DNA of 64,000 nucleotides from Lachnospiraceae bacterium (GCA_017508825.1 JAFWRC010000082.1:1-64000), one strand, 5' to 3'; numbered from the stretch's first letter, positions 17,590 through 26,797 are shown. Numbers and translations: made by a program. Notes: generated by a model not told the origin, from the letters alone.

Positions 17590-19238
17590 GTACGAGCAAG
17601 CAGACACCAAACGATATCGTGCAATGGTGTAAGACCAAACTGATCGAAGAAGCAATCTGGCGCAGGCCGGTGATGACCGTTTGCGTCTATTTTGCTATAT
17701 GTGCGGGCATTTCTTTTATGAATGCCGGGGACAATTACGGACAGGCGGTGGCGTTCCGCAAATTCTGTGTGGCGTTGGGCGGACTGGTGCTGGCCGGTTT
17801 TCCGGTGAAGTTCTGGCGGAACATCTGGTCTCTGATCTGGATTCCGGTCAGTTATCTGGGCAGCCATGTGGCCTATGGGCAGCATTTGATCCCGGACCTG
17901 TGCAATTACGAGTTTGTGGATGTGATCCGGCTGGGCAAGATGGTGATCCTGATCTGGGGGCTGGTCTTTATTGCGATCCTGCGGGATCTGCTCCTGCATC
18001 CGGGACGCATCAAAGGAATGCTCCGGAAGAAAAAGAAGACACTCTGGCTATTCTATCTGCTGTTTGCAGTGATGATAACGGTTTTTAATCCGGCATATTT
18101 TTATGCGGGCTTTTTCGTGATCGGCTTCGGTTCGTTTTATTATATGCTTTCGGCAGCCAGACGGGAAGGAAGAACCATAGCTTTTTTGCAGGTGTTTTTT
18201 GACGGGATGCTGTTGTCGCTTTTGTATGTGACCTGGCAGTGTCTGCGGCACCGGCCCTACGATACGGAGCGGTATCTCACCTATTTTTCCAATTCCAATA
18301 TGGCGGGTGGATATCTGGCCTGTGTATCTGCGGTAATGGCAGGACGGATCCGGCAGACGCGAGATATGGAGAAAGGAAAACTGCGGACGGGGCTGCTGGT
18401 CATCAATTATGTTTTCTTTGTATGGACGGGTGTTCTGGTCATCTTCAATTATACCCGTACCACGATCCTGGGACTGCTGTTCGCATACTTTGTTTTGTTT
18501 GTGCTGCGTATGCTCACGGAAAAGAACAAAAAGAAGATCGTGCTGCAGTACGGTCTGGCAGCAGTTTTGATCCTGCTGGCGGCATATCCGGGGTATCTGA
18601 TGATCCGTTATCTGCCGGCGCATGCCGATGATCCGGTGGCGCTTTATGCAGAGTACAATCCGGAACGCCGTGTTGTTAAGGGGGACCCCATGGACTCGCC
18701 GAAGTATACTTCCATTACGGAATTTCTGCGGCTGGCGCTGGGCAAATGGGGCATCATGGTGGATTTCGGCCATGGGGAAGGCCACATCGAGGGACAGGAT
18801 AAGAAGGTAGAGATCGATACGGAAAGGGACGTGACCAACGGCCGTACGGAGATCTGGGCGGCCTACATCAGCCGGATCGGCTTCCTTGGGCATGAGAAGG
18901 GACACATCGAGACGGAAGACGGCAATATCATCTACCATGCGCATAACAGTTATCTGCAGATGACCTACCAGTACGGGATCCTTACGGGGCTGGCTTATGC
19001 AGTGATGGTGGTCGGATCGTTTGTTTACGCGGTATGGAAATACCGGAAACGGAGGTCTTACCGGAAGATACTGGAGTTTCCGCTGCTGATGAGCGCCGTC
19101 TATATGGTGGCGATGATGACGGAGTGGCTCTGCCACCCGGCGTATGTGATCTGTTTCACATTCCTGTACAGTTACGGGCTGCTGATGTATCTGAACGGAA
19201 AAGAAAAAATGCCGGAGGACAGATCTTCTCACGAATAA
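17586..19238 (+). CDS. O-antigen ligase/polymerase-like membrane protein
   Basis: 550 residues with around ten or more membrane helices. A large extracytoplasmic loop between the later helices (about residues 340-460) contains DPVALYAEYNPERR, GHGEGHIEGQDKK and HNSYLQMTYQYGILTGLAYA. The H-N-S-Y-L-Q-x-x-x-x-x-G pattern is typical of the Wzy/WaaL (O-antigen ligase) superfamily. It may polymerise repeat units or transfer finished chains to an acceptor outside the membrane. ATGA overlap with the GtrB-type gene. Two short repeats of the motif GH(E/I)..GHIE in the loop are noticeable. Polymerase versus ligase cannot be decided. Confidence 0.85.
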   Translation: MSTSKQTPNDIVQWCKTKLIEEAIWRRPVMTVCVYFAICAGISFMNAGDNYGQAVAFRKFCVALGGLVLAGFPVKFWRNIWSLIWIPVSYLGSHVAYGQHLIPDLCNYEFVDVIRLGKMVILIWGLVFIAILRDLLLHPGRIKGMLRKKKKTLWLFYLLFAVMITVFNPAYFYAGFFVIGFGSFYYMLSAARREGRTIAFLQVFFDGMLLSLLYVTWQCLRHRPYDTERYLTYFSNSNMAGGYLACVSAVMAGRIRQTRDMEKGKLRTGLLVINYVFFVWTGVLVIFNYTRTTILGLLFAYFVLFVLRMLTEKNKKKIVLQYGLAAVLILLAAYPGYLMIRYLPAHADDPVALYAEYNPERRVVKGDPMDSPKYTSITEFLRLALGKWGIMVDFGHGEGHIEGQDKKVEIDTERDVTNGRTEIWAAYISRIGFLGHEKGHIETEDGNIIYHAHNSYLQMTYQYGILTGLAYAVMVVGSFVYAVWKYRKRRSYRKILEFPLLMSAVYMVAMMTEWLCHPAYVICFTFLYSYGLLMYLNGKEKMPEDRSSHE

Positions 19239-19247
19239 GGAGTTTAT

Positions 19248-20843
19248 TTGACGTTGGAGCAGAACGGGTTTTGGAAAGACAGGAGAAAAGCGGTTTTTTG
19301 GCTGACCATGATCTATGGCTTTGTGGCACATGGATTTCGGCTGACCAATAAGTTTTACTGTGACGATTCCTGGAATTATATGAAAACGATCTCGGTGGGC
19401 TGGACCGTAGCCATCGGACGGTTCTTCCTGCCGCTGGTAGAGACGTTCCGCGGAAGGTACGAGACGACATGGGTGATCGGTGTGTTCTCGATCATCTGTA
19501 TCGCATTGGCAGCGGTACTCATTGTGGAGCTGTTCGATATCAAAGGAAACGTCGGGCAGGCACTGACGGCGGCCATCCTGGTGGTGAACCCGGCGGTTAC
19601 CGGAACATTTGCCTATATGTATACTTCCGACGGTTATTTCTTCGGAATGATGTGTTCGGTGCTCTCGGCGTTTCTGGTGATCTGCATCAAAGGCCGGAAG
19701 GGGATTGCGGCCGGCTGTGTGGCGCTGTTTGTGACCATGGGCCTGTACCAGTCCTATATCTCCGTGACGATACTGCTTCTGATGCTGTGGCTGCTCTTGA
19801 TGCTTCTTGATCCGGAAAAGAAGGCAAAGGAACTGCTGGCGATGGCAGGGCGTTTCCTCCTTATGGGAGCGGCGGCGATGGCAGCGTATCTCATCGGGAT
19901 GAATGTGGCGTGGAAGATCAACGATACGCAGATGGCGGACTATATGGGGATGAGCGATACGAGCGGCTATTCCGTTGCACGTCTGCTCGGTGCGGTGAAG
20001 TCCTCCTATATTGAATTTGCGCGTTTCTTCCTGGTACGCTGGGAACTGAACTTTTATAACCTATCCAACGTGATCCTGCTGCTCTCTATCGTGGCGCTGT
20101 TGCTTTGGATCTGCGGGAAGCGGAAACTGTTTGCGCAGCCATGGCGCATCGCTGTACTGATCGTCTGGGGATTGCTGTTACCGCTCGTTACTCATATTTA
20201 CAGTTTTATCTCGGAAGAGGTATCCTATATCTCGATCATCATGTGCTACAGTATGGTACTGATCTATCTGATGCCCATCCTTTTATGGCAGAATGTGGCA
20301 AAGGATACTGGTGATTTTTCAGCCCTTTTCCGCCCGGAGTATTGGAAGAAGCATCTGTTCCGGGCACTGCAGTCGGTGCTGCTGGCATGCATCTGCGTGC
20401 ACTTTGTGGTGATCGCGGATCAGGCTTATGAGCGGATGCACCTGGCGAATGAGCAGATCCGGAACCTGGTGAACCGTATCCAGTACCGTATGGAACTGGT
20501 GGAAGGCTATACGGATACCTGTGAAGTGGCACTGTACGGCAATCTGTACCAGACACCGGAATATGTGCCCAGTGCACCGATGATGCCCGGGGTGGTTTCG
20601 GGACTGTATCTGACCACCCAGAGGGATTATTCCTCGGCCATCGACTGGTTTGCATCGTCGGATCATAAGTGGGCTACGGCGGAACGGAGAAAAGAATTGG
20701 TGCGTAATGCGGAATTTGCGCAGATGCAGCCCTGGCCGGCAGCAGACTGTGTAAAGATGATCGACGGGACGATCGTGATATTACTGGCAGATGACGAAGC
20801 GGATGAATTCGGTCAAACGATAAAAGATTATCTGGAGGAATAA
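19248..20843 (+). CDS. GtrII-like membrane glucosyltransferase domain protein
   Basis: 531 residues from a TTG start with AAGGAG eight bases upstream. It is polytopic, with an N-terminal loop motif FYCDDSWNY, then VGWTVAIGRFFLPL, NPAVTGTFAYMYTSDGYFFGM and a later ISEEVSYISIIMCYSM; these fit the Glucos_trans_II (GtrII) family. Family members take a sugar from undecaprenyl phosphate and add it to a glycan on the outer face. The acidic CDD near the first helix is the likely catalytic site of this GT-C fold. Its partners in the window are the GtrB-type protein (16627) and GtrA (10911 or the fusion). Confidence 0.75.
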   Translation: MTLEQNGFWKDRRKAVFWLTMIYGFVAHGFRLTNKFYCDDSWNYMKTISVGWTVAIGRFFLPLVETFRGRYETTWVIGVFSIICIALAAVLIVELFDIKGNVGQALTAAILVVNPAVTGTFAYMYTSDGYFFGMMCSVLSAFLVICIKGRKGIAAGCVALFVTMGLYQSYISVTILLLMLWLLLMLLDPEKKAKELLAMAGRFLLMGAAAMAAYLIGMNVAWKINDTQMADYMGMSDTSGYSVARLLGAVKSSYIEFARFFLVRWELNFYNLSNVILLLSIVALLLWICGKRKLFAQPWRIAVLIVWGLLLPLVTHIYSFISEEVSYISIIMCYSMVLIYLMPILLWQNVAKDTGDFSALFRPEYWKKHLFRALQSVLLACICVHFVVIADQAYERMHLANEQIRNLVNRIQYRMELVEGYTDTCEVALYGNLYQTPEYVPSAPMMPGVVSGLYLTTQRDYSSAIDWFASSDHKWATAERRKELVRNAEFAQMQPWPAADCVKMIDGTIVILLADDEADEFGQTIKDYLEE

Positions 20844-20847
20844 AGAA

Positions 20848-22167
20848 ATGGGACTGTATGAACAGATCGTAGCAGGAGAAGAAAAGCTGTCGCTGGTAGG
20901 CCTTGGCTATGTGGGCATGCCCATTGCCGTGGCATTTGCGAGAAAGATTAAGGTGGTTGGTTTTGACCTGAATGCGGAAAAGATCGCATTGTATAAATCC
21001 GGCATCGATCCGACCAATGAGGTGGGCAATGATGTGATCCGTGAGACCAAGGTGGAATTCACGGCGGATGAGACGAAACTGAAGGAAGCAAAGTTCCATA
21101 TCGTGGCGGTACCAACACCGGTCAATGACGACCATACGCCGGATCTGACACCGGTGGAGGGAGCAAGCCGGATCCTGGGACGCAATCTGACAAAGGGCAG
21201 CATTGTGGTATTTGAATCCACCGTATATCCCGGCGTGACTGAAGAAATCTGTGTTCCGATCCTGGAGAAGGAATCGGGACTGAAATGCGGCACAGACTTT
21301 AAGATCGGGTATTCTCCGGAGCGTATCAATCCGGGCGATAAGGTACACCGCCTGGAGACCATTACCAAGATCGTTTCCGGTATGGATGCGGAGACGCTGG
21401 ATACCGTGGCAAAGATCTATGAGCTGGTGGTAGAAGCAGGTGTGTACCGTGCGGAATCCATCAAGGTAGCGGAAGCAGCCAAGGTGATCGAGAACAGCCA
21501 GCGCGATATCAATATCGCATTTATGAATGAGCTGTCCATGATCTTCCACCGTATGGGCATTGATACCCAGGCGGTATTGAAGGCGGCCGGAACCAAATGG
21601 AACTTCTTAAAGTTCTATCCGGGACTGGTAGGAGGACACTGCATCGGCGTGGATCCGTACTATCTGACCTACAAGGCAGAGCAGCTGGGCTATCATTCCC
21701 AGATCATCTTATCCGGCCGCCGTATCAATGATGATATGGGACACTATGTGGCAGAGAGTCTGGTGAAGAGCCTCATTAAAGCGGACATTGCGGTGAAGGA
21801 TGCGAAGGTAGCGATCCTGGGCTTTACTTTCAAGGAAAACTGCCCGGATACCCGCAATACCAAGGTGATCGATATCTACCGCGAACTGAAGGAATACGGC
21901 ATCACGCCTCTCGTTGTGGATCCGGCAGCGGATGCTGCGGAAGCCAAGCGTCTGTACGGCATCGAGTTCGGACAGATGAGCGATGTACAGGGTATGGATG
22001 CAGTGATCATCGCAGTTTCCCATACCCGGTTCCTGGCTTTGACACAGGAGGAGCTGGCATCCTTCTACAACACGTCCAACGGAACGAAGGTGCTGCTTGA
22101 CCTGAAGGGCATCCTGGACCGCAGCGCCTACACCGAAGACAAGAACTGGTTATATTGGAGGTTATGA
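20848..22167 (+). CDS. UDP-N-acetylhexosamine 6-dehydrogenase (TviB/WbpO type)
   Basis: 439 residues. NAD-binding LVGLGYVGMP (16-25), then VAVPTPVNDDHTPDL, STVYPGVTEE, YSPERINPGDK, and the catalytic cysteine in GGHCIGVDPYYL (Cys265). The sequence follows TviB/WbpO, which oxidise UDP-GlcNAc or UDP-GalNAc to the corresponding uronate, rather than UDP-glucose dehydrogenase. The epimerase immediately downstream completes a UDP-GalNAcA route as in Vi antigen or Pseudomonas O6. The AsnB-like amidotransferase at 26901 could amidate such uronates after transfer. Good ribosome site; last codons run into the next gene. Confidence 0.9.
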   Translation: MGLYEQIVAGEEKLSLVGLGYVGMPIAVAFARKIKVVGFDLNAEKIALYKSGIDPTNEVGNDVIRETKVEFTADETKLKEAKFHIVAVPTPVNDDHTPDLTPVEGASRILGRNLTKGSIVVFESTVYPGVTEEICVPILEKESGLKCGTDFKIGYSPERINPGDKVHRLETITKIVSGMDAETLDTVAKIYELVVEAGVYRAESIKVAEAAKVIENSQRDINIAFMNELSMIFHRMGIDTQAVLKAAGTKWNFLKFYPGLVGGHCIGVDPYYLTYKAEQLGYHSQIILSGRRINDDMGHYVAESLVKSLIKADIAVKDAKVAILGFTFKENCPDTRNTKVIDIYRELKEYGITPLVVDPAADAAEAKRLYGIEFGQMSDVQGMDAVIIAVSHTRFLALTQEELASFYNTSNGTKVLLDLKGILDRSAYTEDKNWLYWRL

Positions 22168-22169
22168 TC

Positions 22170-23147
22170 ATGGGATTTAAAGACTTAAAATTTCCGGAAA
22201 ACAGTGTGTTTCTGGTGACCGGCGGGGCCGGCTTCATCGGATCGAATATCTGTGAAGCGATCCTGGATCTGGGATATCAGGTGCGCTGCCTGGATGATCT
22301 GTCTACCGGTAAGCAGCGGAATATAGATTTTCTGAAGGACAGGGATGGATATACCTTTATCAAAGGGGATATCAAGGATCTGGATACCTGTATGAAGGCT
22401 TGCGAAGGCGTAGATTATGTACTGAACGAAGCTGCCTGGGGAAGCGTGCCCCGCAGTATCGAGATGCCGCTCTTCTATGAGGAGAACAATATCCGCGGTA
22501 CGCTGAATATGATGGAGGCCGCTCGTCAGAACGGTGTGAAGAAATTTGTCTATGCATCGTCCTCATCCGTGTACGGGGACCATCCGGTATTGCCGAAGGT
22601 GGAAGGGCAGGAGGGCAATCTGCTTTCGCCGTATGCATTGACCAAGCGTGCCTGCGAGGAATACGGTAAGCTTTATTACCGCCTGTATCATCTGGATACC
22701 TATGGCCTGCGGTATTTCAATGTATTCGGCAGACGGCAGGATCCGGACGGAGCGTATGCGGCTGTGATACCGCGTTTCATCCGCCAGCTGCTGCATGGCG
22801 AGGTGCCGACGATCAACGGTGACGGTAAGCAGTCCAGAGACTTTACCTATGTAGACAATGTCATTGAAGCAAACTTAAAGGCGTGTCTGGCGCCGACGGA
22901 AGCGGCAGGACAGGCGTATAACATCGCATATGGCGGCCGGGAATATCTGATCGATATCTATCATGCACTGTGCGAGGCACTGGGCTGTGATGTGGAGCCG
23001 CATTTCGGACCGGACCGTCCGGGGGATATCAAGCATTCCAATGCGGATATCAGCAAGGCAAAGAAACTGCTGGGCTATGATCCGGACTATGATTTTGCAA
23101 AGGGCATCAAGCTGGCCATCGAGTGGTATAAAGAAGATCTGAAGTAA
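22170..23147 (+). CDS. UDP-GlcNAc(A) 4-epimerase (TviC/WbpP type)
   Basis: 325 residues. The ATG at 22170 is eight bases after GGAGG; an ATG at 22164, overlapping the previous stop, is too close. Extended SDR with GGAGFIG (18-24), SSSSVYG, the catalytic YALTK (Tyr155, Lys159), and AAWGSVPRSIEMPLFYEENN, which is characteristic of the WbpP/TviC group acting on N-acetylated sugars. It interconverts UDP-GlcNAc and UDP-GalNAc or the matching uronates. It pairs with the dehydrogenase immediately upstream. A strong terminator follows six bases after the stop, so this is the end of the first operon. Confidence 0.9.
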   Translation: MGFKDLKFPENSVFLVTGGAGFIGSNICEAILDLGYQVRCLDDLSTGKQRNIDFLKDRDGYTFIKGDIKDLDTCMKACEGVDYVLNEAAWGSVPRSIEMPLFYEENNIRGTLNMMEAARQNGVKKFVYASSSSVYGDHPVLPKVEGQEGNLLSPYALTKRACEEYGKLYYRLYHLDTYGLRYFNVFGRRQDPDGAYAAVIPRFIRQLLHGEVPTINGDGKQSRDFTYVDNVIEANLKACLAPTEAAGQAYNIAYGGREYLIDIYHALCEALGCDVEPHFGPDRPGDIKHSNADISKAKKLLGYDPDYDFAKGIKLAIEWYKEDLK

Positions 23148-23152
23148 AAAAG

Positions 23153-23175
23153 CGCGGGGAGCCTCCCCGCGTTTT
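23153..23175 (+). terminator. Intrinsic terminator closing the first glycan operon
   Basis: CGCGGGGA (23153-23160) pairs perfectly with TCCCCGCG (23164-23171) over a 3-base loop and is followed by TTTT. It sits directly after the epimerase stop codon. Confidence 0.9.
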
Positions 23176-23208
23176 CAGACATCGGTTTATGGAAAGATAG
23201 GGGCGCGT

Positions 23209-23967
23209 ATGAGAAAAATAGCGATCCGCATCGATGATATCACGCCGGAAATGGACTGGGTGAAGTTCCATCGGTTCGAGAAGATGTTGGATAAGTACGG
23301 TATCTGTCCGCTGATCGGAGTGGTGCCGGAGAATAAGGATCCTAAACTGAAAGGCGCGGACGGATTGCGTAATCCCGCGTTTGATAACGAAGAAGCATAT
23401 AAAAACTGGCTGGATGCAAAGCAAAAACAGGGTTGGATGATTGCGATGCATGGCTATGACCATGTTTATGTGACGAAGCAGGGCGGCCTGTTCCCACTGA
23501 ATGATTTTTCGGAGTTCGCCGGTGTGGCGTATGCAAAACAGAAAGAAAAACTGGAGCAGGGTGTGCACAGGCTGGAAAAACTCGGGATCAAACCGGAGAT
23601 CTTTATGGCTCCGGGACACAGTTTTGATAAAAATACGCTGCGTGCGCTGAAGGAGTGCGGTTTCCGCTTTGTGACAGACGGCTTCGGTGATGCGCCGTAC
23701 CTTCGGGAGGGACTGGCTTTTTTACCCATCTCTTTTCTGCGCAGGCAGGAATTGAAAAAAGAAAACGGTGTAACGACGTTTGTGGTGCATACATGGGATA
23801 TGTCGGAAGAGGAAATCCGCTGGTACGAGGATCTGTTCGCAAACCAGCGGGAACGCATTCTGGACTACCGGTCGTTGACTGACTTGCCGGCAAGAGAACG
23901 TAATCTTCTTGAAACGCTGGGAGAGTACGGGATGGCAGCCGGTAAAAAAGTGGTAGCGAAACTATAG
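23209..23967 (+). CDS. DUF2334 polysaccharide-deacetylase-like protein
   Basis: 252 residues, ribosome site AGGGGCG upstream. The start IAIRIDDITPEM holds the paired Asp of the deacetylase metal site, and IAMHGYDHVYV holds the paired His; FMAPGHSFDKNTL and FVTDGFG follow the same fold. These are the signatures of DUF2334, related to NodB-type carbohydrate deacetylases. There is no signal peptide, so it should act in the cytoplasm, perhaps on a nucleotide sugar or lipid-linked glycan. No promoter was seen between the terminator at 23175 and the gene, so expression may depend on readthrough. Confidence 0.8.
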   Translation: MRKIAIRIDDITPEMDWVKFHRFEKMLDKYGICPLIGVVPENKDPKLKGADGLRNPAFDNEEAYKNWLDAKQKQGWMIAMHGYDHVYVTKQGGLFPLNDFSEFAGVAYAKQKEKLEQGVHRLEKLGIKPEIFMAPGHSFDKNTLRALKECGFRFVTDGFGDAPYLREGLAFLPISFLRRQELKKENGVTTFVVHTWDMSEEEIRWYEDLFANQRERILDYRSLTDLPARERNLLETLGEYGMAAGKKVVAKL

Positions 23968-23985
23968 GGAGCGGGAGAGAACGGA

Positions 23986-25143
23986 ATGCTCGGAAAAAAG
24001 ATCGTTGTCTTACAGGTCATCGGGGAAATGGTCATGGGTGGGGCGGAAAGCCGTATCATGGATCTGCTGCGTCATCTTGATCCCGAAAAGATCCATTATG
24101 ATTTTCTGGTATTTAATCCTAAAGAACAGCATTATGATAAGGAGATCGAGGAGAGGGGCAGTCATGTGTACCGGCTGCAGCCGCGCTTTAAGATATACAA
24201 CTATATCAGTTTTTGCAAAGCTCTGAATGCTTTTTTTGCAGCGCATCCCGAGATCGATATCGTACAGGGGCATATGACCAGTACGGCTGCGATCTATCTG
24301 CCCATTGCCAAAAAACATGGCGTGAAGTGTACGATCGCGCATGCCCGCAGCGCCGGTGTGGATCCGGGACTGAAAGGGACGCTGACGAAATGGCTGCGCC
24401 GGGATCTGTATAAGAAAACGGATGTATGTTTTGCTTGTTCTCCGGAGGCCGCCGTCTCGGTCTTCGGCAGGCAGAAGTATGAAAAAGGAGAAGTGCGTAT
24501 CCTGCCGAATGCCATCGATCTGGCAGAATACCGGCCTTCCGAAAAAACAGAGGCGCTGGCGGCAGCGGTAAAAGAGAAGTATCATCTGCAGGATGCTTTT
24601 GTGGTCGGCCATGTGGGACGTTTCCATTATGCCAAGAATCATGAGTTCCTACTGGAGGTATTCCGGGAACTTCTGATCCGGAGGAAAGATGCAAGACTTT
24701 TGCTGGTCGGCGATGGGGATACTCTGCCGGCGGTGAAAGAGAAAGCTTCACAGCTTGGTATTTCTGATCAGGTAGTTTTTACCGGAATGCAAAAGGATAC
24801 GGCAGCATATTACCATGCCATGGATCTGATGGTATTTCCGTCCCATTATGAAGGACTGCCCGGCACTGTGGTGGAGGCCCAAGCAGCAGGCGTACCGGTA
24901 CTGATGAGTGATTCCGTGACAAAGCAGGTTGCCGTGACATCATTGGTAGAATGTATGTCTCTGCATAATGAGCCGGCGGAATGGGCAGCAGAGGCATTGG
25001 AACTTTATGCGCGGCTGCAGGAAAAACTGGGAATCGAAACGTTCCGGAAGGAATGTTACGATACGTTATGTGAAAAAGGTTTTGATGTGACGGCACAGGC
25101 AAGACAGCTGGAGCAGATCTATGCACAGATGCTGAAAAATTGA
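23986..25143 (+). CDS. GT4 family glycosyltransferase (EpsF-like)
   Basis: 385 residues, GT-B fold. The N-terminal acceptor domain has VMGGAESRIMDLLRHL, typical of EpsF/WbnK-like enzymes of exopolysaccharide loci. The C-terminal donor domain has VGHVGRFHYAKNHEFLL, LLVGDGD, VVFTGMQKD and the EX7E-type segment SHYEGLPGTVVEAQAAGVPVLMSD. It should be cytoplasmic or membrane-associated and transfer a sugar to a lipid-linked acceptor. It is cotranscribed with the DUF2334 gene, 18 bases upstream. Donor unknown. Confidence 0.88.
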   Translation: MLGKKIVVLQVIGEMVMGGAESRIMDLLRHLDPEKIHYDFLVFNPKEQHYDKEIEERGSHVYRLQPRFKIYNYISFCKALNAFFAAHPEIDIVQGHMTSTAAIYLPIAKKHGVKCTIAHARSAGVDPGLKGTLTKWLRRDLYKKTDVCFACSPEAAVSVFGRQKYEKGEVRILPNAIDLAEYRPSEKTEALAAAVKEKYHLQDAFVVGHVGRFHYAKNHEFLLEVFRELLIRRKDARLLLVGDGDTLPAVKEKASQLGISDQVVFTGMQKDTAAYYHAMDLMVFPSHYEGLPGTVVEAQAAGVPVLMSDSVTKQVAVTSLVECMSLHNEPAEWAAEALELYARLQEKLGIETFRKECYDTLCEKGFDVTAQARQLEQIYAQMLKN

Positions 25144-25168
25144 CAAAAACGGGAAAACATGCTATTTT
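25140..25168 (+). promoter_or_regulatory. Possible promoter upstream of the terminator hairpin
   Basis: TTGACA (25140-25145), 17 bases, TATTTT (25163-25168). It overlaps the GT4 stop codon. If active, transcription would start near 25175, just before the hairpin at 25183-25212, so the hairpin could attenuate the lipoprotein gene. Confidence 0.4.
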
Positions 25169-25182
25169 TCTTTGGAATAAAG

Positions 25183-25212
25183 ATCAGCGTTCCGGTCGGG
25201 ACGCTGATTTTT
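25183..25212 (+). terminator. Intrinsic terminator or attenuator
   Basis: ATCAGCGT (25183-25190) pairs with ACGCTGAT (25201-25208), followed by TTTT. It ends the DUF2334-GT4 unit and lies 27 bases before the lipoprotein gene. Confidence 0.8.
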
Positions 25213-25239
25213 AAATCATTTACGTGAGGGGAGAAAATT

Positions 25240-26727
25240 ATGAAAAGAAGAAACAGGGATTACGGAAGAAAATTCCGCTGTCTGGGGCTGGTGCTGTGTA
25301 TGACAGCAGCAATGAGTGCCTGCGGATCGGAAAAGGAAGCACCGGAAAGTGTGGAAGCGGGACGGACGGAAACGGACCCGGCGGATACGGAAAACAACGG
25401 TGCAGCCGACAGCGGTACATCGATCGCGGATCTTGCGACAAAGGAGGATACCGTAACGGACGATACATCTGCGGATGCGGCGTTTACCTTTACGGCATTT
25501 GTTTCGGATGCAGACCGTATGATGCAGGAAGCGATCGACCAATACAATGCAGAGGATCATACGAATCTGGACGAGCCGGTGAAGTATAATGTATTATGGC
25601 TCGGATTTACGCACGTTACGTATAATGATCTCGATTTTCAGATGACGGATTTTGACCGGGAATACCTGGAGGCAGTTGCGTTGAATTACGAAAAGACGCT
25701 GGAAAGCGTGACCGATCACAATCTGGACGTGGAAGTAGAACTGCATTTTATCGAGGATGAAACACCGCTTACGCAGTGGTACGGGGCAGACTGGCTGTAT
25801 CTGGCGCAGAATACGGTGCAGCCGGTGATCGATCAGTATATGGCAGATTTCGAAGCAGATACGGTGCTGACCACGGTTCAGACAGCAGGGGAAGAGAACC
25901 GGAGCAGAAATGAGTCCAAAGACGGATACGGAACCAACGATGTGATGCTGGGGCTGGAAACCTCTGATCTGTCTTCCTACATCGGTTATTCCACTTTTGA
26001 TCTGGGAGAGCCGAAGGACGGAACCTGGCCGCTGGAAGATCCGGAGATCCCGTCTTTGTATGCTACTTCGGTAGCAGTGCATGAATGGATGCACCAGCTG
26101 GAGGCATTGGGCAGCATTCTGAATATCGAGTATCCGAATACGCATGCTTATATGGGACCGGATGAGTTCCCGGGATATCAGAAGTATGTGGCGGATGAGA
26201 ATGATTATGACCTCTTTGAGTTTTACAAGCTGGTACTGCAGGGAGAACTCCCGTATGACGGTGACGGTGTGACGAAGCATGTGGGTATGTATCCGAAGAT
26301 GTGGCCGCTGGTGAAACGTAATATGAACCAGCTAGGGGAATTTACTATTCAGGCGGCAGACGGCAGCGGTTATCTGACAGGACTTGAGGAAGATCCGAAA
26401 CTGACACTTTCCGATGATGCCTGCGTATGGAATATCAGCTATTCCGGAAACGAACATTTTGTGCTTTGTCCGAAGGAGATCCCGGATCAGCGGATCGATC
26501 TGGGTAATGCGTGGGATTCCGAAGGCAATATGATCGGCATTTATGTGTTTACCGGTTATTTCGATGCCCAGACATGGTACCTGAAAGAAAACAGTGATGG
26601 AACCTGTTCGATTCAGACGCCGTATGAGAGCGGACGGCTGCTGACGGCAACAAAAGGCGCGCAGGCAACCCTGTGCACTGACGGCGCAGACGGCGTGCAG
26701 GACTGGATCATCGAGCCGGTCAAATAA
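25240..26727 (+). CDS. Lipoprotein with HEXXH metallopeptidase motif and lectin-like C-terminus
   Basis: 495 residues. A lipoprotein signal ends in the lipobox MSAC (Cys28), followed by an acidic, low-complexity linker to about residue 80. The central domain contains VAVHEWMHQLEALG, an HEXXH zinc site (His281, Glu282, His285), preceded by DLSSYIGYSTFDLG. It is not a metzincin because the HEXXHXXGXXH spacing is absent. The C-terminal 120 residues show repeated W-x-I and LLTA elements (VWNISYSG, TWYLKENSDGTCSI, RLLTATKGA, DWIIEPV), resembling a ricin-type beta-trefoil. It is probably a cell-surface zinc peptidase that binds glycans. It stands alone between two terminators within the glycan locus. 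Family name not recognised. Confidence 0.7.
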   Translation: MKRRNRDYGRKFRCLGLVLCMTAAMSACGSEKEAPESVEAGRTETDPADTENNGAADSGTSIADLATKEDTVTDDTSADAAFTFTAFVSDADRMMQEAIDQYNAEDHTNLDEPVKYNVLWLGFTHVTYNDLDFQMTDFDREYLEAVALNYEKTLESVTDHNLDVEVELHFIEDETPLTQWYGADWLYLAQNTVQPVIDQYMADFEADTVLTTVQTAGEENRSRNESKDGYGTNDVMLGLETSDLSSYIGYSTFDLGEPKDGTWPLEDPEIPSLYATSVAVHEWMHQLEALGSILNIEYPNTHAYMGPDEFPGYQKYVADENDYDLFEFYKLVLQGELPYDGDGVTKHVGMYPKMWPLVKRNMNQLGEFTIQAADGSGYLTGLEEDPKLTLSDDACVWNISYSGNEHFVLCPKEIPDQRIDLGNAWDSEGNMIGIYVFTGYFDAQTWYLKENSDGTCSIQTPYESGRLLTATKGAQATLCTDGADGVQDWIIEPVK

Positions 26728-26763
26728 ATATTTCAGAAGAACTGTATATCAAAAAACAAAGCG

Positions 26764-26794
26764 TCAGCGCTCCGAAAGGGGCGCTGATCTGCTT
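26764..26794 (+). terminator. Hairpin terminator after the lipoprotein gene
   Basis: TCAGCGCTCC (26764-26773) pairs with GGGGCGCTGA (26778-26787, one G-T pair) around a GAAA tetraloop. The T tract after it is weak, so efficiency is uncertain. Confidence 0.65.
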
Positions 26795-26797
26795 TAC

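Noticed and set aside
18048..19331. Long minus-strand ORF (427 codons) opposite the ligase-like gene
   Set aside because: Composition is His/Arg/Gln-rich as expected for the antisense of a membrane protein gene; no ribosome site and no recognisable motif.
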